A stretch of 64,000 nt of DNA from Spirodela intermedia (Eukaryota > Streptophyta > Magnoliopsida > Alismatales > Araceae). Positions 36,094 through 47,010 of this stretch are shown here, in pieces. The notes beneath the pieces are model-generated. The model was not told the origin of the DNA, made no database searches, and saw only the letters and a program-made list of their open reading frames with translations. The stretch spans positions 7,657,878-7,721,877 of the forward strand of contig LR746264.1 in the NCBI GenBank assembly GCA_902729315.2, given 5' to 3'. The translations under genes and the position numbers were made by a program. The first letter of the stretch is position 1, and each line of letters opens with the position of its first letter.

Positions 36094-39000
36094 TCAAGGT
36101 TTCCATGGCGCAGGAGGCGGAGGTGGGGTCGGAAACATTGGAGGAACGGCTGAAAAAATCGTGTTCTTGTCGATGCCACTTGCCTCTCCAGACAAAGAAA
36201 TCAATGCCGCGACCAGGCCAGCATTCCCTGCGAGGGTCGCCTCCGTGTAGTTGTAGTTACTTCGAACATCTCTGAACCCATCATGCCTGTCTGGGCCGGC
36301 CACCATGGCCCCAACAATTATGTTAGGGTTTGGCTTTCGGCTGTCTCTCCATTTCCATCCTCCCTTGCAGCCGTACTTGACCCCGTTCTTAGGAATTGAT
36401 GCGCCACGGTGATGAACATGCTTCGGATAATGGTGCCCAAAACCCACAAGATAGCTCATTTTCTGGGGATTTTTGCCTAAAATATAGTCAATCTGAGAAG
36501 GAAATGAAAGAACATCATCAGGTGTCGGAAATGCTCGAGCCTCGGATTCCAGAACCATGAAACAGGGGCGGAAACTGTACCTGAGTCTTGGCGAAGTCAC
36601 GCAGGACACTTGTGGAGTAGAAGTCAGGACCACAGTACCACCCTGGTGTGTCCGAAGCTTCAAGATAATCGCTATACACTGAAGCTAGAAAAGCAGCGTT
36701 GACCACATACTGAAGGGGCTGTGGGTTTCCATGGTTCAACTGTATCAGACCGCCTGTGACATCATTAAGCAAACCCATGAGGCTTCGGCATGGGAGAAAA
36801 GAAGTATGAGCAAGGAAGCAGATGAAGCCGACCTCTGGTTCTGTTGAAGGAGGTAAAGACAGGAAGATATGAACACATGATGATGCTGCTCTGGTTGTGG
36901 TAAGTCTTCAGCATCTCTTCGTATGGGTAGCCAGGGCTCAGGAACATTCTCAATCTGGTTAGAAGAACCTGAATGCAACAGAACGAAAGATGAGAGAACA
37001 GTTGTTGACCTTATATAATTCCATATCCGTCCTCAATGTAAATGAAGCTACTTTCATCTCTGGATGACAGATTATCTGTTCTTCTTCTTTTTTTTCACCA
37101 CAGAAGATGGAAAAAAAGACATTTTTTATGAGGATGGGTTCTCATGGTCCGCATAAAACCACCAAAATAACCTCAAAACTAAAATCAAATATTCGCCAAT
37201 GATGAATCCAAGAAAATGGACAGAAGATGGACAGAAGATGGGATGCTCAAGGCATGGAGATTGTTTGCTAATACTAAACATAGAAAAGAAATTTAAACAG
37301 GGCTGAAAAGAAAACGTTGAATTACAACAAAAAGGGATTAATCTAGGTTTTTTGTATAAAAAATATCAAAATCCAGCATCTTCTGCACTACATAGCAAGG
37401 AAATTAATTCCCAATTAAAAATGCATTTAGCAGCAATGGGTAAAGAATCTTGACAGAAGATAATGTATCTGGTGACGTGTGGCACTGATTGTACTGAGAG
37501 ATGGAAATAATTAGTGGACAGCGCAACAATTATGTTTGATGATCTTAACCTGTGACACTGTAGCATGAGATCCCGTTGGTGGAATTCAATTCCAGTGATG
37601 ATGGGCAGTGAGGGCCTCACGACAATGACAACTGGTGGTGGTTTGCAGTAGGTGACGATTTTAAATACAAAATATATATTAAATCCGAAAATAAATACCG
37701 CATTTAAAATGATATCACTAAACAATGAATTGCTTAGTGAGTCAATTAATAACCTACGAATTGTTCAATAAACTGAATGGGGATTTGTTCATCTACTTAC
37801 TTGAGCCCCAGCAAGCTTGTTGTCCCAGCTCAAGACTCCATAGAATGGGCCACCCCAAAAGGCACCAGCGTGCTTGGCGAGCTTCGGGTGGGTAGCAAGG
37901 TAAAGGTAGGAGGAATTTCCAGTGGCGTAGTACATCCACGCTCCACCCCACATGTACTCATCCCAAAAGCTGGTAGAGTTGTAGAACATAGAAGCTTCGG
38001 TGCCCTGGGGGCTGTAGATGGCATGCTGCTTCCTGGCGAATTTCCAGAGTGTCTCGGCGCCATGGACAAGCTTCTTCGAGTATGTCTCGCTGTCCTTGAA
38101 GACGATGGAAGCGGAAGCTAAGGCTGCGGCCATTTCAGCGGCAAGGTCGGCGCAGCTGCTGCACTCGAACACAGGCCGTGGGTAATCAATGTCTTCGGGT
38201 CTCATCCAACAGTAGTGATCGTTGGGAGTCGTGCTTCCATCGGCAGTGTTCCCGGAACCAACCTGGAACATGCTCATCAGATTAAAGATGAAGCCAGAAG
38301 AGTAACAGGTGGGTATCTCGTCTTCCTTCTTTTGATTCCTTTACCTGACTAGCAACTTTGTCGATGTTGTCTGCAGATGAATTGAAAGTCTTCAGTATGT
38401 AGTCGGATCCCCATTTGATGATCTCCTTGACGTGGTTCAGCTCCCCAACTGCTTCGTACTTTGCACTGTACTCAATCACGCTCCAGCTGAGCATTGTCAT
38501 GGCGAAGGACATGGGGAAGTGGAACTTGATCGCATCTCCGGCGTCATAGAAGCCGCCGACGAGATTCTTGTGGTACCCTTCATCCGACATCCCATCCTTC
38601 ATACCAGAGTTGCCTCTCCAGGAGACGTTGTTGTGCTTTGGGAGTGGCCCAGCTGCAAACACCAGATCATATTTGCTCAGAAGATCACACGTATTACGCA
38701 GAGGAAGTATCAGAAAGTTTAGAGAATGCAGCTTTTCGCAGTCTCTAGCTCATACGATTATTGAAGGTGTTCTAAATATCTCCATGATCGTGAATGAGCC
38801 CGATGCTCGTGCCATGAGGGGTAGATAGGTCTTTAATGTTTTTAGAAACAACCCAAGTGACAAAGCTGATTTTTGGACCGGTAAAGAGAAAAATCAGTCG
38901 AATCCTCGGCGGTGCATGAAGATCGTTGGGAAGAATCAGCGGAAACATTGGAAGATGTCTATGAATCGATTTCAAGAGACATCAAAACGCCGGCAAAAGG

Positions 39001-39649
39001 GCATGAAACAGTAGGTGGGTCAACTGATCGGCCACAAACATTATGAGACATTGCTGCATGATGGTACCGAGGACGGTGCGAAATGTTTCACTAGAAATGG
39101 ATACGAATACTGCCGGATATCCTCAGGATTTAGAGAATGCAGAGATGGAAAACCCCAAAACCTGCAGATCCTGGTACCGCAAAGGCTTCCATGGCTGCAT
39201 GATATAGATCGCATTGTGATGAGTAGGAGGAAGTGAGGAGAAAAGAAGGGGTACGCACATCGCTGGGCATTGAAGAACATGAGGGCCTTGTGGAGGGCGA
39301 GCGTGTAGTTGTCGGGAGGAGGGCGGGGCGGGTGGTGGCGCGGCACCGTCTTGACGATGAGGGTGATGAAACCGGCGAGGAGGCCGCAAGCGACGATAGT
39401 GCCGACGGTCCAGAGGAAGAGCTTGCGGCTGACGATAATGCATCCGAGATCGACATACTTCTTCTTCTTCTTCCCCTGGTCCCCCGGCCCCGCCAGGAGC
39501 CAGCTCTGTTGCGTCTCGTTCAGCTGCCGCGAGGTGGTCGACAGCGCCGCCCGGTCCAGGTCCATGTTCCGACTCCGCTCGTCGTCCGTCGCCGAATCCG
39601 CATGGATCTCCAGAGGACCCCCCCACGGATCCCTCCCGTACATGCTCAT
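36094..39649 (-). CDS. KOR1: KORRIGAN-type membrane-anchored endo-1,4-beta-glucanase (GH9 class A)
   Basis: KOR1 is a type II membrane cellulase that works with cellulose synthase complexes at the plasma membrane and in Golgi/TGN compartments. Six exons (39259-39649, 38345-38652, 37801-38262, 36833-36968, 36581-36753, 36094-36492) join in frame to 622 aa, near the recalled 621 aa of Arabidopsis KOR1. The cytosolic N-terminus has [12 protein letters not shown] and a dileucine (51-52). One transmembrane helix is at about residues 76-99, followed by [19 protein letters not shown]. The GH9 domain carries the DAGDAIKF catalytic-Asp motif and [14 protein letters not shown] with the acid Glu. The Pro-rich tail [12 protein letters not shown] is diagnostic of class A. 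Several N-glycosylation sequons are present. Two in-frame ATGs are two codons apart; the inner one (39643) matches the usual family start MYGRDPWGG, so the true start is ambiguous by 2 aa. Confidence 0.96.
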
Positions 39650-39942
39650 CTTCCTTCACCTGATCCCGATTCCCCTCTCGCTCCTCCCCTTTTCTCCCCT
39701 CTTTCTCCTCCTCCAGTTCACGGCGGAAATGAGTGAGCGATTGGAGGGACCGGAAAGAAGAGAGATCCAGAAAAGCAGGCAATGGGTATTCTGAGTGGGG
39801 GAGGATGTTCTCTCAGCCGCCGCTGGTTACCCGATGGAGTGCCTTCCACTGCTGTACTTGCCCCAATACCCGCCTGCCCACAGCTAGCACAAAAGACGTC
39901 CCCTTCACAAGTGTTCTCACGTTGACAGAAAAAGAGAGATAG

Positions 39943-39973
<31 letters not shown>

Positions 39974-40700
39974 TAGCGGCATTTCGCCTTTACGGCCTTC
40001 GATTTTCATTTGCAGAGGGAAATCCAGGGGGCAGAAGGAAAAGCCAGCCCGAAATTAGCTGGCCCTGACGCGTGGCCGGGGCTGCCGTGGCGTGACGACA
40101 AGTTTCAATGGGCTGGCCCCGACGACGGTCCGAGACAGAGCAAAATCTACGCCTTAGGCACACGCTGGCATCCACGTCGGACCCGTTACCGTTTGCCACC
40201 GAAAACCAACACCTCCCCAAGCGCTGCGACGGTGACGTAAAAATAATATATATTATAACTAAATAGCCCCTACTGAACGAACGAAGTAGAGAGGCAAATA
40301 AAATAAATAGGGGAGCAAATAATAATACGCGTCAGGTGCCTTTATGATCGCGGGGGGATAGTAATTAAAACAGGCCCTGAACAATGTCGGTGCTGCCGCC
40401 CCGCCGGCCATCGACGGCGAGTTTTATATGTCGGGAGGTGGCGCAGAGCGGCGCCGCGGACATCTCTTCGATCGAGCACCGCCAGTCTCGTTTCTGGGTC
40501 CATGGATTTACACGCGAAAGACGGTGGCGGAAGGATCTGAACAGCGATAGCCATGGTGGTTACGATCCTCGCGCGAGACTGAAGAATCGTGGATGCCCAC
40601 CCATTTCGCAGGGGCTCCTTCTGCTCTGCTTTGACTGTGACAGACGAAAACTAGAGCACGTAACCCTCTATGGGATCTAACGCCGTGGGCTTGTCCGTCT
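39650..40700. promoter_or_regulatory. Divergent upstream region between KOR1 and the broken MAF1 copy
   Basis: This is the KOR1 5' flank, with a GA microsatellite at about 39946-39972. It continues into sequence that in the intact right-hand copy lies upstream of MAF1. The parallel stretch at 50150-51120 keeps the GA run, TGACG-type elements (gacggtgacgt at about 40228-40238) and the GC-rich blocks. Conservation after an old duplication suggests part of it is a shared KOR1/MAF1 promoter, but no transcription start can be placed. Confidence 0.4.
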
Positions 40701-40734
40701 GCAGGATCAGCGTAGCCGCGAGTAGTGGAGGAAG

Positions 40735-41612
40735 CCCTTCTTCCGCAAAGAGAACTCTGAGTTGTGCATTAAGAACGAAGCTGGGCAGTAGATTTTTGCA
40801 AACAGTGCTGCGAATCCACTGGATTAAAGCAAATGATAATTCTTGACGGCCAAGGTTGCATACAGTGTGAATCGAGAGTCGCCCAAATGCCAATAAATGT
40901 GAAGGAACCTGACATTCCACCGCATACTTGAATGGCAATATATGAGGAGATGGGATTCTTTTTTAATCAGAGATCAGAAGAATGAAAACCCATACAGGCT
41001 TAATAAACTATAATTCGATCACAATATTGAAGGGCTGTGGTTATGTTCTGTTCTGCTTTCACCTTCGCTGCAGCCGTTTGACAGCTCCTGATGCCTTTTT
41101 CTTACTTTATTTTAAGGGTTTTAAACAGGAATTGCATTTGATTTATTTTGCAGCTTAAGTCTTTTCCTTAGCCATCTAAATAAGGAAGCCTGGAGGCTTG
41201 CTCGTTTCTTTTCCCCGGGTGCATTAAGAAGACATTATTTCATTCGCCATTAAGCTCTCTTTGTCATATGAACTTGATAATATTTGCTTTTTTATGTGCT
41301 CATTTGCGTTCCTGGGCAGAATTAGAGCTCTTGGAGAATATTAAAGCAAGATTTATAGAATTCCAGACTTTTTTTGTCACTCAAATAACTTATCCAATGT
41401 GTATCATATAAATTATAATATTATGTTAATTTCTTCTTTTTTTTCAGCTCTGATTCATGTTTATGTCTCCTGCTTCAGATTCTTGGTACTCATGGGCAGT
41501 CTTTTTCACAGGTGTAGAATGCCACGTTATTTAATTTTATTCTTAATTTCATTCGAACCGCTGACTTTTTTTCTCTTCCCTTCTTCAGCCAGTTGAAAAA
41601 CATCGATTTACC
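40735..41612 (+). pseudogene. Truncated MAF1 copy
   Basis: The sequence parallels the intact MAF1 5' half at 51.4-54.2 kb but is broken. Exon 1 is missing between about 41090 and 41096. The exon 2 relic (from 41154) keeps CTTAGCCATCTAAAT, then loses 19 nt relative to the intact copy, which shifts the frame. Exon 3 is gone. The exon 4 relic (41479-41503) keeps ATTCTTGG..GGGCAGTC, and the rest is deleted. The exon 5 relic begins near 41590 and stops matching at 41612. Exons 6-10 are absent because the duplicated block ends there. It cannot encode MAF1. Confidence 0.85.
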
Positions 41613-41954
41613 CTGCCAGAGAATAGAACACAGCGATACCTCATCTGATCGTCATTCTCCATCCGTGGCCCTTGATGAAAGGAAAACGATAAGGAAGAAG
41701 GAATGCGAGCTTCAGAAACTATTATGATCATTTATTAAAGTGATATTCAACATCATGAGCCTGTTTCATCGCGCTTCAATGCAAAGCATAAAGAAGAAAA
41801 TGCAGAAGATTAAAGGCAGGCGTGTGCTCGAGGCCTCGGTTCATTCTTCACGGGCAGAGCAAAAAAAAGAAAAGAAAACAGGGAAGAAGCTCTTAGGATG
41901 GTGGCACTGAACTAATATATATTCACAGGCGAGAGGATGGTAATATGGGGCCCG
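41613..41954. other. Short interval between the MAF1 relic and the first UGD-promoter copy
   Basis: No coding sequence is recognised. This is the left junction where the KOR1-MAF1 duplicate ends and the UGD cluster begins. Confidence 0.4.
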
Positions 41955-42181
41955 CCTCAAGTCCAGAGTGCCCGTAACGAGGGCGGGTTTGTTTCCCCGT
42001 TCCTCCTGTTCTTGTCATCTCGACGTCTGAAAAACCAATAGTAACAGAGAATTGTATGGCATTTTCACGTAGAATTAAAAAACATAGTCATCTCTTTTTT
42101 TAACGGGGGCCTATATTTTATTTACATTTTCGTTATTTTTTTAATCGCATAGCACCATTAGAGCTATGTATGCCTTTCAGA

Positions 42182-42243
<62 letters not shown>

Positions 42244-42290
42244 AGACGTTTTGTGGAAGAAATCTGTCGAATTTTAAACGAAGAGCAGGA
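41955..42290 (-). repeat. UGD upstream-region copy A, with a (CT)28 microsatellite
   Basis: Landmarks shared in order with copies at 45075-45395 and 45655-45870 are ccaatagtaacag, an acgta/ataa-rich stretch, taacgggggcctatattt, and gttttgtggaagaaat near the end. A perfect CT dinucleotide run occupies 42184-42239. In the intact gene this type of sequence lies upstream of UGD, so a copy to the left of UGD implies a further UGD unit that has been lost. Confidence 0.7.
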
Positions 42291-42557
42291 AAAACTTCCG
42301 CCAAGAATTTACGGGAAAAAAATTCACGGCATATGAGCAATCTAAGCATTTGACCCAACAAATTCACGGTGGGGGGGAGTGGTGGTGGGGATGGAACAAT
42401 AGAGGGCGGTAAGCAAGTAGTACGACTCCGAAGCAGCTGCGAGGCACGGCGGCGGCGCCCGACTAGACAAACATGATGATCTCAGAAGAGCGAGGGCCAG
42501 CGAGAGAGAGAGAGAGAGAGATTGGGGGGGAGAAGTACCTCCTCTGGGTCGGTAAGG

Positions 42558-44000
42558 TTAGGCGACGGCGGGCATGTCCTTGAGCCAGGGGTCGAGGGCC
42601 TTGCCAATGGAGTAGACAATGAAGCCGATGCGGCGAAGGAGGTCTGCGTCGAGGACGTTGCGGCCGTCGAAGATGAAGGCGGGCTTCTGCATCTGGTTGT
42701 AGATGCGCTGGAAGTCGAGGGCCCTGAACTCGTCCCACTCGGTGAGGACGCAGACGGCGTGAGCTCCCCTGGTGGCCTCGTAGGCATCCCACACGACGGA
42801 GACCTGCTTCACGGCGGTGGGGCTCATCGGCTGCAGGTGGATGGGATGGTCCCAGTCGAACTTGTTCATGGTGAGGTCCCTCTGGATCTGGTCCTCGGTG
42901 ACCTGCGGGTCGTAGATGCTGATGGCGGCCTTGTCCCCCAGCAGGCCCTTGCAGACGTCGATGGCGGGTGTCTCCCTCGTGTCGCCGGTGTCCTTCTTGA
43001 AGGCGAAGCCCAGTACGGCGACCTTCTTCCCGGAGACAGTGTTGAACATGGAGGAGACCACTCGGTTGACGAAGCGGCTCTTCTGGTAGTCGTTGATCTT
43101 GATGACCTGCTTCCAGTAGGTGGCCACCTCGGGGAGCCCGTTGCACTCACAGATGTAGACCAGGTTGAGGATGTCCTTCTGGAAGCAGGACCCGCCGAAG
43201 CCCACGCTGGCGTTGAGGAACTTGGGCCCGATCCTTGAATCTCTCCCGACGGCGTAGGCCACCTCCGTCACGTCGGCGCCGGTGGCCTCGCAGAGCGCGG
43301 AGATGGCGTTGACCGAGGAGATGCGCTGGGCCAGGAACGCGTTGGCGGCGAGCTTGGAGAGCTCCGCCGACCAGAGGTTCGTGGTGATGATGCGCTCCAC
43401 GGGCACCCACTGCGCGTAAACGGCCTTCAGCGCCTCCACCGCCGCCCGCCCCTCCGGCGTCTCCCGGCCGCCGATGAGCACGCGGTCAGGCTTCAGGAGG
43501 TCCTGGATGGCTGTCCCCTCCGCCAAGAACTCCGGGTTGGAGAGGATCTGGAAGTTGATGCCTTTGCTGTTGTGGGTTAGGATCTTCTCAATGGCTTCCG
43601 CGGTCTTCACTGGCACCGTTGACTTCTCGACTACGATCTTGTCGGACTTGGCCACGTCGGCGATCATCCTGGCGGCGCTCTCCCAGTAGGTCAGGTCCGC
43701 CGCCTTGCCGGCGCCGAGCCCGCGGGTCTTCGTCGGCGTGTTCACAGAGACGAAGATGATGTCGGCCTCCGCCACGTGGCGCTCCACGTCGGTGCTGAAG
43801 AAGAGGTTCCTCCCCCGGCACTCCTTCACCACGTCGTCCAGCCCGGGTTCGTAGATGGGCAGCTGCTCGCTGTTCCACGCCGTGATCCGAGCCACCGAGA
43901 TGTCCACCACCACCACCTCGACGGCGGGGCACTTGAGCGCGATGATGGCCATTGTGGGCCCGCCCACGTACCCGGCTCCGATGCAGCAGATCTTCACCAT
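42558..44000 (-). CDS. UGD: UDP-glucose 6-dehydrogenase
   Basis: UGD oxidises UDP-glucose to UDP-glucuronate with two NAD+ in the cytosol, feeding pectin, xylan and arabinan precursors. The 480-aa frame is uninterrupted, as in plant UGD genes generally. The N-terminal NAD-binding site is [11 protein letters not shown] (residues 7-17). The first-domain motif [19 protein letters not shown], the [11 protein letters not shown] segment and [11 protein letters not shown] follow. The catalytic cysteine is C272 in [10 protein letters not shown]. The C-terminal domain ends [17 protein letters not shown]. Length and motifs are complete. GC content is high compared with the flanks. The gene has a 5'UTR intron and a TATA box, annotated separately, and lies among broken copies of itself. 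Confidence 0.98.
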   Translation of the reverse strand: MVKICCIGAGYVGGPTMAIIALKCPAVEVVVVDISVARITAWNSEQLPIYEPGLDDVVKECRGRNLFFSTDVERHVAEADIIFVSVNTPTKTRGLGAGKAADLTYWESAARMIADVAKSDKIVVEKSTVPVKTAEAIEKILTHNSKGINFQILSNPEFLAEGTAIQDLLKPDRVLIGGRETPEGRAAVEALKAVYAQWVPVERIITTNLWSAELSKLAANAFLAQRISSVNAISALCEATGADVTEVAYAVGRDSRIGPKFLNASVGFGGSCFQKDILNLVYICECNGLPEVATYWKQVIKINDYQKSRFVNRVVSSMFNTVSGKKVAVLGFAFKKDTGDTRETPAIDVCKGLLGDKAAISIYDPQVTEDQIQRDLTMNKFDWDHPIHLQPMSPTAVKQVSVVWDAYEATRGAHAVCVLTEWDEFRALDFQRIYNQMQKPAFIFDGRNVLDADLLRRIGFIVYSIGKALDPWLKDMPAVA

Positions 44001-44052
44001 GTTAGTTCTTCTTCTGTTCGATCTGCTTCTTCCGGGCTGGCCTCCTTCCTGC

Positions 44053-44708
44053 CTGCAGCAACAAGGAGGAGGGGGAGGGGGAGGGGGAGGATGGAGAATG
44101 AATGAGATGACGGGCGGCTGAAATCCCTTAAAACATTAATTAACTAATGCCCCAGGAAAATTTAATATTTTACTGATCCGATCCGATCTGATATGAAATG
44201 ATCTGATCTGTGAGATCTGACGGCGATGACCTACCTTTTTTTTGGGCATAGGAATTAAACTAGATGGTGTACCAAAAGCAGAGGGGAGACGAAATGATGA
44301 TCCGTCAAAAGGATTTCAGCTGTATGGAACATAGGTAACGTCCCGAGTGGATTAAAATAGGGCAAGAAATTGCACTTTTGAGAGGAGGGGGAAAGGGGGG
44401 GTGCATGTAGGCAGCAGATCTTCACCATTCCGACTAAGTCAGCGTCAATTTCACCATGGGATCAGATCAGATCTACCCAGATCCACAGATCTTCAGAGCT
44501 CGAAACACGAAATAAGTCCACCCTTGATAACGCCTCGTGCGTTGGACAGAAACGAACAAGATTAAACAGATTTAATGCAAAAAACGACAACGAATCAAAT
44601 CGACAAGCTCTCTCACCATCCAGATCTGCTGCTACAAACACGAACAATACCTGAAACCTGACCCCAAAAAGGAAAAGAACTCCAAAGCTAAAACGAAGCG
44701 GCACATAC
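44053..44708 (-). other. UGD: 5'UTR intron of UGD
   Basis: On the minus strand a GTATGT donor follows ..CATCCTCTTTG (exon edge at 44709), and a ctgcag acceptor precedes GCAGGAAGG (exon edge at 44052), leaving a 52-nt leader before the ATG. A single leader intron in an otherwise intronless coding gene is usual for plant UGD. The donor region can still be recognised in the decayed copy near 48890. Confidence 0.75.
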
Positions 44709-44940
44709 CAAAGAGGATGACTCCGGCACAGACCAAGGGCTCAAGATCGAACTCCCCTCGATCCTCGCCCCGGACCGGCCTCGCTCGCTCTCGACGGTAC
44801 CAAGAAGCCTCTCCACGACGCTGAAGACTCTTTCTCACCAACGGAGAATTGGATTCAATCTCTCAGAATACACGAGGGAGGAGGCGGAGAAAGAAGAGGG
44901 GAACGCCCTGCTTCATCCCCGAGTTCGACCTCCCTCTCCA

Positions 44941-44946
44941 TTTATA
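44941..44946 (-). promoter_or_regulatory. UGD: TATA box of UGD
   Basis: The minus strand reads CCCCTATAAATGG. Transcription would be expected to start about 30 nt downstream, near 44910, giving a first leader exon of about 200 nt ending at 44709. The same TATAAA in the same setting (ctcccctataaa) is kept in the relic at 46008-46013. Confidence 0.65.
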
Positions 44947-45074
44947 GGGGAGAGCCCTCCCCAAGACCTCCCCATTGATGTCTCCACGAGCCACGATCTG
45001 GGCCGCCCATAGAAGGAGGGGCATTCCGCGGCGAGGGTGGAAGAGAGTGGCCGGATGGGAAGAAGGATGGGTTT

Positions 45075-45395
45075 TTTTTTCCATTCCTTGTGTTCTTGTC
45101 CTCTTAACGTTTGAACCAATTGTAACAGGGACTTTTGTAAAATGTTTTCACGTATAACTAAAATCCTATTTATCTCTTTTCTAACCGGAGGCCCGTATTT
45201 TTAAAAGTATTTGCTATTATTTTTTATTCCCATAATACCAACATTTTACATTTTCATAGACCTTGCTCTCCGATCGTCACAGTGCGTGGTGCTATTCGAC
45301 CCACCAGTACCTTTTATACTCACACACTCTCCCTCTCTCCAGCCGTTTGGGGAAGAATTTCAGCGAAACACGAAATGGCATCAGCTTGAACGCAC
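45075..45395 (-). repeat. UGD upstream-region copy B (belongs to intact UGD)
   Basis: This copy lies directly upstream of the intact UGD transcription start. It shares with copies A and C ttgtaacagggacttttgt, the aaatcc.attt.tctctttt block, the taac.ggggcc.gtatttt block, and the ataataccaacatttta block. Its role as promoter is inferred from position. Confidence 0.7.
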
Positions 45396-45464
45396 AACAC
45401 TCTCAGTTATCGTGGAACAAAAGAAGGAGAGAGAGAGAGAAAGAGAGATGAGTATCTAGGTTGG

Positions 45465-45526
45465 TTAGACAACGTGGGGCATGGCCTTGAGCCACGGGTA
45501 GAGGGGCTTGCCGATGTCCCTGAGCC
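45465..45526 (-). pseudogene. UGD C-terminal relic fused to a promoter copy
   Basis: The minus strand encodes LRDIGKPLYPWLKAMPHVV followed by TAA. This aligns with the end of UGD ([26 protein letters not shown]) with about six residues missing. A GA run adjoins it on the 3' side just as it does at the intact gene (about 42507-42521). The rest of the gene is gone, and upstream-type sequence (copy C) follows within about 130 bp. Confidence 0.75.
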
Positions 45527-45654
45527 TAGGAAGAGGAGGGAGAGGAAAGCTCCCCTTCACCTCTCAACGCTCTAATTCCTCTCCTCCATTTGTATGGAGA
45601 GTCTTCCGTTTATGCCCTAACGGGGGCCACGATATGGAAGAGGGACCGGATGGA

Positions 45655-46100
45655 AAGGAGGGTCGAACTAATAGTAACAGGGACTTTTATGACATTTTTC
45701 ACTTATAAATAAAATCCCTTCTCTACTTGTTTTTAACAGGGGCCTGTATTTTTTTTACGTCTTGTTATTATTTTTTATCATATAATACCAACATTTTAAA
45801 TTTTCATAGAGCTTGGTACTATTATTGCTATTATTACCTTTAATAGCCATTTTGTGGAATAAATTAATGATCATTAATTTATGCAAGTGAATCTAAAGGA
45901 CTAATTTCATTCTTGCCAACGCCCTAGGGCAAGGCATAATGTATTCTTAGAACATAAGAGCCCTGTTTCAACTCTCCGTGCTCAACTCTAACCTCAAGAC
46001 TTCTTTATTTATAGGGGAGAGCTCTCCCAAGACATCTTATTTATACCCTAATAGAAAACCACACTCTCATCATCTCACCTTCACACTAAAAATTGTGTGT
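45655..46100 (-). repeat. UGD upstream-region copies C and D
   Basis: Copy C (45655-45870) carries aatagtaacagggactttta, the taacaggggcctgtattttt block and the ataataccaacattttaaat block. Part D (45950-46100) repeats the TATA neighbourhood: tttataggggagagctctcccaaga against tttataggggagagccctccccaaga at 44941. The order suggests repeated unequal exchange or slippage at this locus. Confidence 0.65.
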
Positions 46101-46299
46101 TGAGCAGTTTTTCCACTCACACGTATCACCTAGTTTGTTGATATGCCAATTGATTGGTTGATCCTATGGTTCACCTTAATCTAACTCTTGATTTGTTGAT
46201 CCTATCTGAATCAATTGATTTTTCATTGCAAATATAATTCATTATAAATATAACGGATTCGTGTGATCTACTCTTTATTATAAATATAGATTTTTCTAG

Positions 46300-47010
46300 C
46301 TAACTATTTGTTTATTTATTATCTTCATCAAAATCTATATACTATTGTTGTGTAGTATATTTTATGAGCCACCCTTTTGAAATAAAAGTTAATGTTAAAA
46401 AACTTTTTAAAATTTTGTTTTTGAATTTATTTTATACGAATAGGATAATAATATTACATTAATTAACGATTATATTAGAAAAAAAAACTCTTGGATTGAC
46501 ACTTTACCAAGATGTATTCAATGTTAAAGATAATTGTGTAATTTCACATTTTGGTAGATTACTTAAAAAGAGTTACAACAACTTTTATCTATTAAGACTT
46601 TGATTGGACACAAGATCAAATTGAATAAGTATTTAAAAAATGAAAAAAATGATATAACAAAAAAATAATGTGATTATATGACTTGTCGGTCAACAATTCA
46701 TTTTGATAAATATTAAAAAAAGTAGGCAATTTGGTAAATTATTTTAAAAGCGTTGCAACGACATTAATTTGTCAAGACTCTAAATGGGCAGAATATCAAA
46801 TTACAAAATAAAATATATATATATACAATAAAGAATTAATATGATTGTATGACTTGTGGCTCAACCAAGGAAATCATTTTAAGTACTAGGTAGTGGCAAA
46901 TGAGCTGAGTCCAATCTACCATTGACAACGATACCAAGTGGGGCCAAGAATTAAGAAAAAATCAGACTCACCTTCATTTAATTATCGACTTGATAATAGC
47001 AATAAGAAGT
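46300..47010. repeat. AT-rich direct repeat, left copy
   Basis: The stretch starting tttatttattatcttcatca recurs at about 49370-49900 in direct orientation, about 3.07 kb away. The shared sequence includes cattaattaacgattat, the tttgattgga region, aatgtgattatatgactt and caaccaaggaaatcatttta. Within it, a 180-bp unit is itself tandemly duplicated: ttggtagatt at 46551 and ttggtaaatt at 46731 head matching segments. No open frame is seen. Confidence 0.75.

Larger units (their letters stand above)
37055..41612. repeat. Left copy of a direct duplication spanning KOR1 intron 3 to MAF1 exon 5
   Basis: Blocks in this interval recur in order and orientation at 49957-54183: KOR1 intron 3 (37055-37259 with 49957-50155), the KOR1 upstream region (39834-40380 with 50150-50700), 40430-40680 with 50845-51120, 40735-40985 with 51425-51455 plus 52365-52590, and 41035-41612 with 52600-54183. 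Identity is clear by eye but interrupted by many small indels and some large ones, so the duplication is not recent. The right edge lies inside MAF1 exon 5, after gatttacc. Confidence 0.85.

Noticed and set aside
39123-39794. Long frames overlapping KOR1 exon 1
   Set aside because: Shadows of the KOR1 reading frame. Only the frame starting at 39649 has the KORRIGAN N-terminus and correct splice phase.
42463-43238. Long open frames overlapping UGD on both strands (for example 42522-43238 + and 42463-43146 -)
   Set aside because: Shadow frames caused by the high GC and codon bias of UGD; their composition is Arg/Gly/Pro-rich and featureless.
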